A stretch of DNA of 64,000 nucleotides from Hymenopus coronatus (Eukaryota > Arthropoda > Insecta > Mantodea > Hymenopodidae): the NCBI GenBank assembly GCA_030762935.1, contig CM060887.1, positions 13,322,501 through 13,386,500 of the forward strand. The letters run 5' to 3'. The notes below the pieces were generated by a model. It searched no databases, had not been told where the DNA came from, and saw only the letters and a program-made list of their open reading frames with translations. A program made the translations under genes and the position numbers. Of the stretch, positions 45,905 to 56,699 are shown piece after piece (position 1 is the first letter of the stretch; each line of letters opens with the position of its first letter).

Positions 45905-46250
45905 TCACTTAAGTGTATTTGTCTATTATAATAGGGTACATTAGTGCATCTGAATAAGATGTACTCTGTGTTTTAAATTTAAATTACGGCGTTTGAATAT
46001 CTTGTCTTTTTATTTTCGTGTTTACTCTTTTAGTTCTTTGTTGTTTTAATATTGCTTACTATTTTATGTATTACAAAAGCACGTACGATCTGTAGACCCG
46101 TGCAATGTATGATACTTTTATGTCAATGAAATCATTCATTCATATTACTTTTCTCCCCGACAAGCAGATTGATGGTGTGCCGTCCGGTCTTGCGCGTTTC
46201 ACCATTTGCGGATAGATGTTAATCGTAAGTAACATCCATTCTTAACTGTT
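45905..46250. other. unique AT-rich sequence, nothing recognised
   Basis: No frame above 60 codons and no repeat match. Confidence 0.4.
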
Positions 46251-46583
46251 AATTAATTGTTTCTTGCACACTGGCCCTCTGTAGGACAGGAATTAGAAAG
46301 ATAGAGTCAGACTGAAAAATGCAATGCCACAACCTGGATTTGAATTACGATCTCCTGATCTCCATCCAGTTGCTCAGACCACTGAGCTACCATGGCAAAA
46401 TGCCGACTCGACTAATTTCCCCCACACAGTCAAAATTTCCCTTGTAAACCATAAGAAGATTTCAAATTATTTGTAGATAATATGCCCCGATGGTGATTTA
46501 CAATGCTGTACTTTATAAGTGTTTTGAGTCTCGGCCTTCATAATTTAAGGATCTATTTGGTCAATTAGTGTTAATTAATTGTT
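46251..46583 (-). mobile_element. tRNA-derived unit, family 6, between direct repeats
   Basis: TTAATTAATTGTTT occurs at 46251-46264 and at 46570-46583. Inside are CTGTAGGACAGGAATT, AGTCAGACTGAAAAATG, a tRNA-like block ending GAGCTACCATGGCA, and a tail TTTGGTCAATTAGTG. The direct repeats are either a 14-bp target duplication or part of the unit, because the units at 19636-20192 end similarly. Confidence 0.78.
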
Positions 46584-46689
46584 TGCTATGTATATGACAG
46601 GAAATAAAAATACTTTTCAATTTTATGGGTCGGCTGGTAAGTCCCGGGTCTGTCAATGAAAACAGCATAAAACTTTTTCTTGCTTTATT

Positions 46690-48560
46690 TCTCAACATAA
46701 TCTCCAGAAAGGCTAATACATTAGTCACGTCGGTGTTCTAATTTAATTAAGCCATCTCTGAAGTGCGATTTATCAAGGTCCGCAAAATAGTTGTTTACCG
46801 CATCAATGACCTCCTCGTTGCTGTGATATCTTCGTCATGCATGACATTTTTTGAGATTAGGGAACAAGTGGCAGTCACTGGGTGCTAGATCTAGCGAATA
46901 GGGTGAAAGTTCAAGCAATTCCAACTTTAATTCACAAATTTTTCCCATTGCAATGACTGAACGCTGGGCCCGAGCATTGTCGTGATGAAACAAGATTTTT
47001 TTTTTTTTGCCAAATAAGGCAATTATCACTCAAACGTTGCAGTAATTTGCGAAGTAGTCACCAGAGATACTTTTACTCTTGTCCAAGTAACCAATAAAAA
47101 TAATTCCCTGTGCATCCCAGAAAACACTCGCCAAAACCTTGTTAGCTGACAAAATTGACTTTGCCTTTTTACTTTCTCTACACGTACTATGTACATAGTA
47201 TATAGAGAAGGTATTGTATTCCACCCAAAAATTTGATACTGAGATTTGACCGGAAATACATGTTTAGGGTCCCCCTGAATCCAAAGAAAAAGCAATGTCC
47301 GTGTGTGTCTTTCTGTGTGTGCGTCTGTGTGTGTGTGTCTGTGGCCAGCTAGCTTAAAAATGAAAAGACCGTTAAGTACCAAACTTGGTATTTAACGTTA
47401 GTGTCTTCTAAAAGCGAAGATTTTCAAGAAAATCACCCCACCCACAACCCCATGGAAAAAAATTCGAACATTTTGGTTTCTCAAAATTTGCTCTAACGAT
47501 TTTAATTTAAATATCTTATATTTAAGATATTTACATGATAAATGAAATTTATATCTTGAATTTTATTGAAATAGCCTCTAAAGACCTCTTTATTCTGGAT
47601 GATTTTTATTAAATTTTGCATAAATGATAAACCGTAAAAAATAGGCAAAAACTTACTGCACAAAAAGTGTAGGGCACGACAAAACACACAATTTATGTTA
47701 TTTATATTTTTTTTTCGCGCAGTGGATTGATTTTGAGATATTCCTTGTTTTTAGATTCAGCTTTGAGGAACTTACACTTTTCTCATACACGAATTTGTGA
47801 ACCCCTGTCACAAACAAAGGAGCTTCAGTCACATAGCAACCAGGTTTTGACTATCACTTTAATCTATGGTACTCACTTATTTCCCTTCTACTTACAAGGA
47901 AGCAAGTAATAAGACTGTTTCTGCTAATTTTTTCTCGGTTAGCATGAAGTAAATAGAAGCATAACCTTTTTAACAATAATTTGTCGCAGAGATGTGGAGA
48001 AAGTCATGTGAATGGAACATATATTTTTTGGAGTTGTTCACCTGACGAAATCCGCTGTTTTGACTGTGATTTACATTCTGCAGTGTACTGATGTATCCAA
48101 GTTTTATCCATGGTAATAAGCCGTCTCAAAAAATCACTCGGATTTTTACGGTAGAGCTCTATATTCTTAACAGAAACAGTTTTTTTTTTTTTTTTTGCAA
48201 CTTTTGACCAGTTGTCAACAAACGCGGCACCTATCTTGCATAGACCTAGTGGAAGCCCAAATATTACTTAAAATGTTACCTGCACGTTCTTTTGATATGT
48301 TTACAGCCTCTGCTATCTCAAACAACTTTAATCTGTCGTCTTCCAGTACTGAATGGTGAATTTTTTCAACGATCTTGGAGTTGTCACTTCTACAGGACGT
48401 CCAGAGCGAGGCTCATCACTAGTGCCCGTACGTCCCATTTTAAACTCTGCAACCTACCTTTTAATCATTGGATATGAAGGGGCAGAGTCTTTCAATGTAC
48501 TGGCCATTTCCTTCTTGATTTCTTTAGGCGTTAAACCTTTCACACTGCTTGTTTTTCCAA
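46690..48560 (-). pseudogene. mariner transposase, interrupted and frameshifted
   Basis: Read from high to low coordinates: an N-terminal helix-turn-helix region (RSGRPVEVTTPKIVEKIHHS and DRLKLFEIAEAVNISKERAG, 48272-48420), then stops, then TTPK beside the T5H insertion. On its other side come SILSANKVLASVFWDAQGII (47075-47150), ILFHHDNARAQRSVIAMGK with the central aspartate (46935-46990), and LDLAPSDCHLFPNLKK (46840-46900). Pieces such as EEVIDAVNNYFADLDKSHF form the C-terminus. Motif spacing fits the DD34D mariner type. Stops and frame changes make it inactive. Confidence 0.92.
47171..48024 (+). mobile_element. T5H repeat copy inside a mariner transposase
   Basis: TTTTT (47166-47170) precedes ACTTTCTCTACACG, and six T (48025-48030) follow a mutated right end (GGAACATATA). 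The mariner frame across the join (Pro-Lys-Lys-Ala) needs only six T, so five were gained. All internal landmarks are present. Confidence 0.95.
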
Positions 48561-48851
48561 ATTTTCTATTTTCGTGAAAACTCTAAAGTTGTCTTGTATA
48601 GAATGCTGTCATTCGAACACTAAACAGCTATTGACCTGTAACTAAGGATACACGCTAGTCTAGAGTTAAATTATACGATGCTACCGTCTAACTGACCTAG
48701 TGGCGCCATATCTGTGTGAGGCCCGGGACTTATCAGCCGACCCTCGTATTATTGTTTTACACTGATGTGGAACTCTGGAGCGTGGTATTAAAATATAAAA
48801 TACGGTTATTTTGCTAATCCTTCTGTTTACGTTACACTGGATTAGGTTTTT

Positions 48852-49571
48852 ACTTTCTCTACACGAACTATATACATAGTGTATAAGAAGGTATTGCATT
48901 CCACCCAAAATTCGATACCGAGATTTCAACGCGTGTCCGTGTGACTGTGAACGATAACTGGAAAACGAGGAGTCTGTAAAATACCAAACTTGGTATTTAA
49001 GTTTAATATCTTCCAAGGATGCGACAAGAAGATTTTGAGGAAAATTCCCCAACTGCAAATTACCTTTTTCCTCAAAATGGCTCTAACGATGTTGATTAAA
49101 TTACCGTATATTAAGGATATTTACATTGCAAATAAAATGTATGTCTAATTTTCTGATACTAGCCTCTGAAGACATCTTTATTCGGAATGAATTTTGCGGA
49201 ATTCAGTATAACTGGTAAACCGTAAGAGATAGACAAAAACTCACTAAATAAAGAATGTAGACCTCGTTAAAACACACAATTAATGTCATTACATTTTTTT
49301 CGTGGAGTTGACCATTTTAAAGATATTCCATTTTATTGGTTTCAGTTTTAAAAAAAACTTTTCGCATGCGGGAATTTTTCAACTCTTTACAATGCAAAGA
49401 TTTTAACCACATAGCAACCAGATTTTAAAAGATTTGTCTATCGCTTTAGCCTAGTGTATTCCCTTATTTCGCTTCTACTTACAGGGAAGCATGTAATAAT
49501 ACTATTTCTGCTAATTTTTTCTCAATTAGTATGAAGCATAAGCTTTTTAACAATAATTTGTTGCAGAGATG
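48852..49571 (+). mobile_element. T5H repeat copy, internal deletion and right end lost
   Basis: Five T precede ACTTTCTCTACACGAACTAT. The stretch from GATTTCA to GTGTCCGTGTG is shortened, and the copy stops at TGCAGAGATGT, where SINE-like sequence begins. Confidence 0.87.
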
Positions 49572-49830
49572 TTTCCCTCCTCCTTTTTACTTTTCCCAAC
49601 ATTTGCTTTTGTTTTTTTATTTGATTACCGTTTTTGCTTTTTGCTTCTTATATAACATATATACATATTTACAAACACACAAACTGGCCAAAGCCATCCA
49701 ACCCACGATCCCCTGTGCCACGAAGCACCAAAGCGAGACAATTCTTTCAAACTCTGTAGGGCTTTAGGGAATGATTTTCCATAAAGAAAATTTCCCCTGC
49801 CAGCCGGGAATCGACCCCGGTACCTCCGGT
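49572..49830 (-). mobile_element. SINE mosaic (family 5 body joined to family 4 head)
   Basis: The left half resembles family 5 (CCCACGATCCCCTG, CGAAGCACCAAAGCGAGAC). The right half resembles family 4 (AACTCTGTAGGG, CAGCCGGGAATCGACCCCGG, ACCTCCGGTC). It is either a recombinant or two truncated insertions. Confidence 0.7.
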
Positions 49831-50364
49831 CATAATATTAATTTTAATAGGATATCTTACATGCAATGGATTTTCCAAAATTTCGCATATGCATTACCTT
49901 AACCTTGATGTGAAAGTGATTATATTTCCGCAGTTTTTCGTTAATCTTAATTAAGCTGTTGCTCAGGAATGTGAGAACAAAAGCAGTCGACACAAAAGCT
50001 GCTTCGCGCATCATGTCTTACTTTACAATACCGCGCGTGCAGACGTTTATCAGGATAGATTACACTTCCCTTACCGGCTCCTTCGCTTTATGAATGCTTA
50101 ATTATGGGAAGTCATTATTCTTTGGATATGTCAGATGGTCGAGGAAGTGTATTGCTCAAATAAGTTATCACGTGGAAGCTACTGAAGGCGCCACAGATCC
50201 TGACGAGGAGGATGGCGTCTTAAATTTCAAGCCTCAGGATGCGAACAGTCAGCACCAGCATAAAGAGCAGCTTTAGAGCTTTAAACTCTTCTGTCATTGC
50301 TAAGTATACGATAAAGGAATTGTGACATATTCTCAATCAAAACTTTGACTAATTTTACTTTTAC
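49831..50364. other. unique sequence, no gene recognised
   Basis: A 60-codon frame at 50094-50276 is slightly acidic and Gln/His-rich at its end, with no known domain. Confidence 0.35.
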
Positions 50365-50405
50365 TAGCCCGTATGTACCATGTACATAGTGTATAGAGAA
50401 TGTAG
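50365..50405 (+). mobile_element. isolated T5H hairpin end
   Basis: ACTAGCCCGTATGTACCATG then TACATAGTGTATAGAGAATG, without the body. Confidence 0.75.
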
Positions 50406-50580
50406 TGGTGGTGGTAACCTCCTTGGCACGACAGCTCGCAAGGAACCTTGGCCTACCGCCCGGCCGCTGCGTCTCTCATCTTGCTCCATGTCAGACGTCA
50501 TGAATAGGGTGCAGTGTTAGCTGCACCGGCCGGTTAATGCGGTCCTCATAACCTGGAGCCGCTACTTCTCCATCAATTAA
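50406..50580. repeat. GC-rich island, probable foreign repeat
   Basis: It has CCTTGGCACGACAGCTCGCA and TGCACCGGCCGGTTAATGCG, strikingly GC-rich against the AT-rich flanks, and lies exactly between two T5H fragments. No tRNA head is evident and no second copy is seen. Confidence 0.5.
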
Positions 50581-50587
50581 GCAATAT

Positions 50588-51040
50588 TTATCCAGAATAA
50601 ACAGGTCTTTAGAAGCTATTCCCAGAAAATTCAAGATATACATTTTATTTGTGATAGAAATGTGGGATTTTAATCAAAATCGTTAGAGCCATTTTTAAAA
50701 AAAAACAACATTTTCGAACATTTTTCCATGTTAAGGGTACTTAGAGGTGGGGGGTTTTCTTGAATATCTTCGTGTTGCATCTTCGGAAGAGACCAAACTT
50801 AGATACCAAATTTGGCAATTAACCGTCTTTTCGTTTTTGAGCTATGCTGTCCACAGACCCACACAGACAGACACACACAGACTGACAGATACACACGGAC
50901 CTGTTTCTGAAAATGCTTTTTTTGGATTTAAGGGGTCCTAAAACATGTATTTCCGGTGAAAACTTGACATCGAATTTTTTGGGGGAAATACAATACTTCT
51001 CTATCCCTACGTACATCGTACATACGGGGTTAGAGAAAGT
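50588..51040 (-). mobile_element. T5H repeat copy, left half missing
   Basis: It begins at TTTATCCAGAATAAACAGG and ends GGGGTTAGAGAAAGT. A5 follows, and the next bases are the C-terminus of a reverse transcriptase. Confidence 0.88.
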
Positions 51041-52520
51041 AAAAATTCATCCAAATTGTAAAATACATTGTCCATCAACCATTTTCTTCCTTTAGCCTTA
51101 AACTGTAGTACATTAAGATCTCTCATGTGGTCAGGAAGCTTATTATAGGCTATAATGCTGGTTATCAAATAACTATCTCTAACTTTCTTTAGTCTAGTGT
51201 ATGGAACAAGCAATTTATCAATATTTCTGGTATTTAATGTGTGTACATGTCTGTTCAGTTTAAATTGATTTAAATTCTTGTTCACATATAATAATAATAA
51301 TAATTGTAATATATAGCAATAGTACACCGTTAACATTTTCTGTTGCTTAAAAAGTAGTCTACATGGAGTATTGTAAGAAGTATGACAAAATTCTCATGGC
51401 TAACTTTTGTAGAAGTAGAATATAATTTAATTTAGAACAGTCCCCATATGCTAACAGACCATAGCTAAAAATCGGATGTGTTACACTCACATGACTTTCT
51501 CTAGCTGCTCTAGAAAACTCCTACAAAAGATTCTTCTTCTTTGTACACACTCCTAATCAAGATAATGTTATTACTTAGTTCATTATAAGTAGAAGGGAAT
51601 GCACTATGTTAAAGTGATTGTCAAATGTTTTAACAGCTATCGTTATGCGATTGTCATTGCAAATCACTTCTTTGCTTGGCCAGGAGTATAACAAAAGAAA
51701 AGCAGACACTTCCTGTGTGAGAAAAGTTTAAGTACTTCAGAATTGAAACCAATAACAAGGAATATCTCGAAAACGGTTACCTCCACAACAAATACGCAAA
51801 GGACAAAAATTGTGTGTTTTGTTATGAGGTACATTTTTTGTGTAGTACGTTTTTTTCTATCTTTTACTGTTTAGCAGTTAAGCAAAATTCAGCAAAGTTC
51901 ATCGAGAATAAAGAGGTCTTCAGAGGCTATTGTCAAAAAATTCGAGATATAAATTTTATTTTGGACATAAATAGCTTTAATATACGGGATTTCAATAAAA
52001 ATCGTTAGAGCAATTTTTAAGAAAATAAAAATTTTCGAAATTTTTTCCATGTAAAGGGTAGTTTGTTTAGGGGAGATTTTTTTGAAAATCTTCGTGTCGT
52101 ATCTTTGGAAGATACTAAACCTAAATACCAAGTTTGGTATTTAACAGTCTTTTTGTTTTGGGGCTATGCTGTCCACAGACACACACACACAAGGACCTTT
52201 TTTTAAAAATGCTTTTTTCGGACTCAGGGGACCCCAAAACATATATTTCCGGTGAAATCTCGGTATCGAATTTTTGGGTGCATTACAATACCTTCTCTAT
52301 CCCTATGTACATTGTACTTATGGGGCTAGATAAAGTAAAAACACTTTCAAACAAAGTAAGATATTATATTTGCTTTAAATAGCTGCAAGGTGCTTGGTTG
52401 TGAATGGTTTTTAGTAAATAAACAAGTTTGGATAACTTTTTACAGACCATTTGAACATGTGAAGTCCAGGTTAATTCTGTGTCTGGTACCTAAAAGCTTT
52501 ACTCTGGTGTATTCAGCATC
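51041..52520 (-). pseudogene. non-LTR reverse transcriptase C-terminal part, split by T5H
   Basis: Read on the minus strand, TELTWTSHVQMVCKKLSKLV and YLLKTIHNQ (52385-52480) form the typical thumb region after the polymerase core. After the T5H insertion it continues with SYGLLAYGDCSKLNYI and LLQKLAMRILSY (51390-51467), then after decay NIDKLLVPYTRLKKVRDSYL and AYNKLPDHMRDL (51100-51220). These match the order in Jockey/CR1-type proteins (WT-H--xxK, then G-x10-LQK, then N-x-LP). Stops and frame changes are present. The catalytic core is not in the window. Confidence 0.88.
51472..52336 (-). mobile_element. T5H repeat copy inside a reverse transcriptase, exact A5 flanks
   Basis: A5 (51467-51471) and A5 (52337-52341) flank it. 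Joining the two sides with a single A5 keeps the reading frame (Phe-Glu-Ser-Val-Phe-Ser-Tyr-Gly on the minus strand). The left end is TCGGATGTGTTACACTCACA, the right end is GGGGCTAGATAAAGT. Confidence 0.95.
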
Positions 52521-52760
52521 ATTTGAGCTTTGTCAAGGTAACGTGTGCCAGCGTCTCTCAGGTTTGTGATTACTCATTCTTTATTTATTGAGAATCTGGG
52601 AACCCAATTGTCTTTGTTTTATGACTTCGAACTAATTGCTTCTTCCAACGTAACTTCCGTTTCTTAATGACTTCTTATCTAACATCTTTTGTACCTTGTG
52701 CTTAAACCTTATGCCTTAGTAATGACTTTTCTATAACATAACTATAACTTATGCATTTTT

Positions 52761-53092
52761 AGTTTCCCTACACGTACAATGTAATAGATGCTTTAGGGTC
52801 CTTTGTATAAAAAACTGTTTTAGAAAAAGTTCCACGTGTGTCCGTTCACCGTGTGTCTCTAAACGCGATAACTCAAACGTCGGTGAAATAGTAAACTTGT
52901 GATATATAATCATCACATAATCTTAAAAAATCTGACTATCGCTTTGGTCTAGTGTATTCCCTTATTTCCCTTCTGCTTACAATTTTTGCTAACATTTATC
53001 TCTATTATCACTATGAAGTTGAAAGAATAATCTTTTGTAAGGACAGTTTGTAGAACAGGTAGAGTAAATCCTGTGAATGTAGCGTTATAGAG
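52761..53092 (+). mobile_element. T5H repeat copy, large internal deletion
   Basis: Both ends are recognisable (AGTTTCCCTACACGTACAAT and GTAGCGTTATAGA), but only about 330 bp remain. Older subfamily (AATCTTTTGTAAGGACAG). Confidence 0.82.
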
Positions 53093-53097
53093 TTTTT

Positions 53098-54162
53098 ATT
53101 TTCTCTATGCGTACTATGTACATAGTCTATAGAGGAAGTATTGTATTCCAGCCAAAATTCGACACCGAGATTTCACAGGAAATATTTGTCCAAAAAAGCA
53201 TTTTTAAATAAAGGTCCGTGTGTGTGTGTGTAGACAGCATAGCAGAAAAATTAACAGAGCGTTAAATATCTATCATCTTTAGTATCTTCAAAGGATGTGA
53301 CACGTAGATTTTCCAGAAAATTCTCTCACCACGAACTAACCCTTTACGTGGAGAAGTTTTCAAAAAAATTAATCTTCTCGAAAATGACTCTGACGACTTT
53401 GGCTAAAATACCGTATATTAAAGATATTTACATCCCAAATAAAATGTATATCTTGGATTTTCGGGGAATAGCCTCTGAAGGCCTCTTTATTGTGGGTGAG
53501 TTTTGAATAACGGTTAAACCATAAGAGATAGACAAAAACTTACTACACAAAAATGTAGAGCTCGTTAAAACACACAATTTATGCAATATACATTTTTCAT
53601 TGAGTTAATCGTGTTTTGTACATTCCTTATTATAGGTCTCAGTTTTAACTTTCCAACTCCTGGACATTCAAACAAAGGAACTTCAATCACATAGCAACCA
53701 GCATTTGATTATCGGTTTAGCCTATGGTACTCCCTTATTTCGTTTCTACTTAAATTGAATCAAGTAATAAGGCGATTTATGCTATTTGTTTCTCGGTTAG
53801 CATGAAGTAAATAGAAGAATAAGCTTTTTAACAATAATTTGTTGGACTACTTCCGTGGTCGAGCGGTCAGCGAGCTGACTTCTCACCCGGAGGTCCCGAG
53901 TTCGATTCCTAGCTGAGGCGGGGAAATTTGCTTTAGCCAGAATTATTCCCTATCCCCCACTGAGTCTGGAAGTATGTATGTGAGAGTGTGTATATGTGTG
54001 TTTGACGAAAATAAAATGAGTTAAACCTACAGACAACGAGTTGTTTCAAGTGCATATCCCTCGATTTGACCTTAGATGTTAAAGGGGACTATATAAATAA
54101 AACAAAAAAAAATAATTTGTTGTAGAGATGTAGAGAAAGTCATGTGAATGGAGCACATTGGA
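53098..54162 (+). mobile_element. T5H repeat copy interrupted by a family 4 SINE
   Basis: TTTTT precedes ATTTTCTCTATGCGTACTAT. The SINE lies at 53845-54110, and the copy ends GAGCACATTGGA. Confidence 0.92.
53845..54110 (+). mobile_element. tRNA-derived SINE, family 4, with perfect target duplication
   Basis: AATAATTTGTTG occurs at 53833-53844 and again at 54111-54122. The head has CCGTGGTCGAGCGGTCAGCG (box A region) and GAGTTCGATTCC (box B), and the tail is A-rich. Perfect duplication and intact promoter boxes suggest a fairly recent insertion. Confidence 0.95.
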
Positions 54163-54165
54163 TTT

Positions 54166-54368
54166 TCTATTTTATTCCTGGCTATGTAAAGAGAACGGAA
54201 TTTCAATTGTTTCACATGGCGACCAGTTTTAGTCTAGTGTATTTCCTTATTTCCCTGCTACTTATACTTTTTGCTTATATTACCGTTATGAAATTGAAAG
54301 AATAATTTTTTATAAGGACAACTTGTAGAACAGGTAGAGTAAGTCCTGTGAATGTAACATTAGACTTT
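54166..54368 (+). mobile_element. older T5H right-end fragment
   Basis: TTTCACATGGCGACCAGTTTT, then AATTTTTTATAAGGACAAC and GAACAGGTAGAGTAAGTCCT to AACATTAGA. Confidence 0.78.
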
Positions 54369-54857
54369 TTTGTTCTAATTGTTGAGTATAACGTAGGTAA
54401 AGTTGGTATTTTAAAGCAAGGAACTTGAATAGAACTTTTATCACAGTTACATCTCTGCCGTATTAACAACGAAGGAAAGCAAAATGCCTCAAGCCTCTAC
54501 CAACTTGTAAGGTCTAACTTATTTAGTGAACCCAAGTTTGGTTCTAATCTCTCCCGTTTCAGTTTCGCTTCCCTAATGAGCATTTTACAACAAGAGAAAA
54601 GGGGAAAAAGTCGGATAGAGAAATCACGGGAAGGAAAAGATGATAGAGCGAGGGAAAATGAGATGTTCTGCAGATAAATACGTGTCTGCCTTTTATTCCA
54701 TTATCTCTGCTTCTGCAAGCCTCAAGGATACCTGCGTTTATTTTGTGAATCATTTAGCAACGACATTGACAAAGACCCACAACATCTGGGCGAATTGCCT
54801 TTTCAATGACACTTAGCTTCTGTAACGCTCGTAAATACCAATTAAAACTGTTTGTTT
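54369..54857. other. unique sequence, no gene recognised
   Basis: A 64-codon minus-strand frame at 54559-54753 has no domain. Nothing else is seen. Confidence 0.4.
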
Positions 54858-55638
54858 ATTGCACTCCATCAAAAGATTCGATGCCGAGATTTAACTGGAA
54901 ATATATGTTTTAGGGTCCCCTGTATTCAGAAAAAGGTCCATGTGTGTGTGTCTGTGAACACGATAACTCAAAAACGAAAAGTCGGTAAAATACCAAACTT
55001 GGTATTTAAGTTTAGTATCTTCCAGGGATGTGACACGAAGATTTTGAGAAAAATCCCCCCACCCCAAACTACCCTTTACATAGAACTTTTTTCGAAAATT
55101 TTGATTTTCTAAAAAGTGGCTCCAACGATTTTGATTAAAATATCGTATATTAAAGATATTTACCTGACAAATAAAATGTATATTTTAAATTTTCTGGGAA
55201 TAGCCTCTTAAGACTGCTTTATTCTGGATCAATTTTACGGAATTTTGCATAACTGCTAAACCGTAAGAGATGGACATAAATTTACCACAAAACAAATGTA
55301 GAACACTATAAAACACACAATTTATGTTATATACATTTTTTTCGTGGAGTTGATTGTTTTTTAGATATTCCTTGTTTTTGGTTTCAGCTATAAAAAATTT
55401 GTACTTTTTCTTATACAGGACTTTGTGAACTCGTGTCCATACAAACAAAGGAACTTCAGTCACATAGCAACCAGCTCCTGACTATCACTTTAACCTATAG
55501 TATTCCCTTATTTCGCTTCTACTAACAAGGAAGCAAGTAATAAGATTATTTCTGCTAATTTTTTGTCGATTAGATGAAGTAAATAGAATAATTTGTTGCA
55601 GTGATGTAGAAAAAGTCATGTGAATGGAACACATCAGA
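54858..55638 (+). mobile_element. T5H repeat copy, hairpin end missing
   Basis: It starts ATTGCACTCCATCAAAAGAT and ends GAACACATCAGA followed by nine T. The body is close to the family consensus. Confidence 0.9.
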
Positions 55639-55794
55639 TTTTTTTTTGAACCGAGCCTCAATGGTTCAAGAACTCGGCCTGTTTGATAATTGTTCACTCA
55701 ATAAGTAGGTTTAATGATTTAGTCTCCATTTTTAAGGGGCACTGAGGCTCAGATTTTGGGTGAAAATGACAAAATTATATTTTTACTTTCTCTA

Positions 55795-56291
55795 CACGTT
55801 CTATGTACATAGTGTGTAGATAAGGTATTGTAATACACCCAAAATTTTTATACCGAGATTTCACCGGGAATACATGTTTTGTTTTTGTTTTTTTTTTGTT
55901 TGTGTTTCATTTATATAGCTCCCTTTAACATCTAAGGTCATATTATCGGGGGCTTCGAATTAGAAACAACTCATTGTCTGTAGGCTTACGTTGGGTTTAA
56001 ACTATTTTATTTCCCCAAACACGCACGTTCCCTCTCACATGCATACTTACAGACTCTGTGGGGGATAGGAAATAATTCTGGTTAAAGAAAAATTCCCCGC
56101 CCCAGCCGGGAATCGAACCCGGGACCTTTGGGTAAGAAGTCAACTCGTAACCACTCGACCACGGAGGCAGTCAAATACATGTTTTGAGATCCCCTGAATC
56201 CAAAAAAAAAACATGTTTATAAAAATGTCCGTGTGTGTCTATCTGTATGTGTGTATGTGTGTGTGTCTGTGGGCAGCATAGCTCAAAAACG
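55795..56291 (+). mobile_element. T5H left part interrupted by a family 4 SINE
   Basis: ACTTTCTCTACACGTTCTAT begins the copy. After the SINE it resumes with AATACATGTTTTGAGATCC and stops at AGCTCAAAAACGAA. Confidence 0.9.
55882..56173 (-). mobile_element. tRNA-derived SINE, family 4, with perfect target duplication
   Basis: AATACATGTTTTG lies at 55869-55881 and 56174-56186. The reversed head is TCGACCACGGAGGCAG, and the box B complement GGGAATCGAACCCGGG is perfect. This is the best-preserved tRNA-like promoter of the family here. Confidence 0.95.
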
Positions 56292-56648
56292 AATTTAATA
56301 AAACGCTATCATAGTAAAATTATAAACATACATTATAATGACACAACAAATATTCTAAATAGAAGGACGAGAACTGTTATTATAGCGCATGGTGGCAAAT
56401 TTTGGATACCCTTTTCAAAGATGGATAAAATATGTGTCAATTCCTTTTAATATACCCAACAACTTTAAATGTGTTCACATCATGTGATTAAATGTTTAAT
56501 TACATTCTGTGAAACAGAAATGTGATAGTGTAATTTAGGATTAAGAGTAGAGTTTAAATTCATTCGTATAAATCTCAAAATAAGGCTGGCTCTGTCGTTT
56601 TAGAGAAATTAATAAAACCTGCTGCTATTCTGGTAATGGATACACATA
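56292..56648. other. unique AT-rich sequence
   Basis: No gene or repeat is recognised before the mariner end. Confidence 0.4.
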
Positions 56649-56699
56649 CGAGGTCTGTCCTGACGTATAGATTGCGGTTGTTGTTTCAAACAACAACAA

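Larger units (their letters stand above)
46626..48746 (-). mobile_element. mariner-like element split by a T5H copy
   Basis: TA flanks both sides (46624-46625, 48747-48748). The inverted ends share GGGTCGGCTG and TAAGTCCCGGG. Without the T5H insertion and its five extra T, the element is about 1.26 kb, the normal mariner size. Confidence 0.92.

Noticed and set aside
55882..56173. Other possible tRNA genes in SINE heads
   Set aside because: Each tRNA-like head is followed by a repeated body and tail, so they are SINEs and not free tRNA genes.
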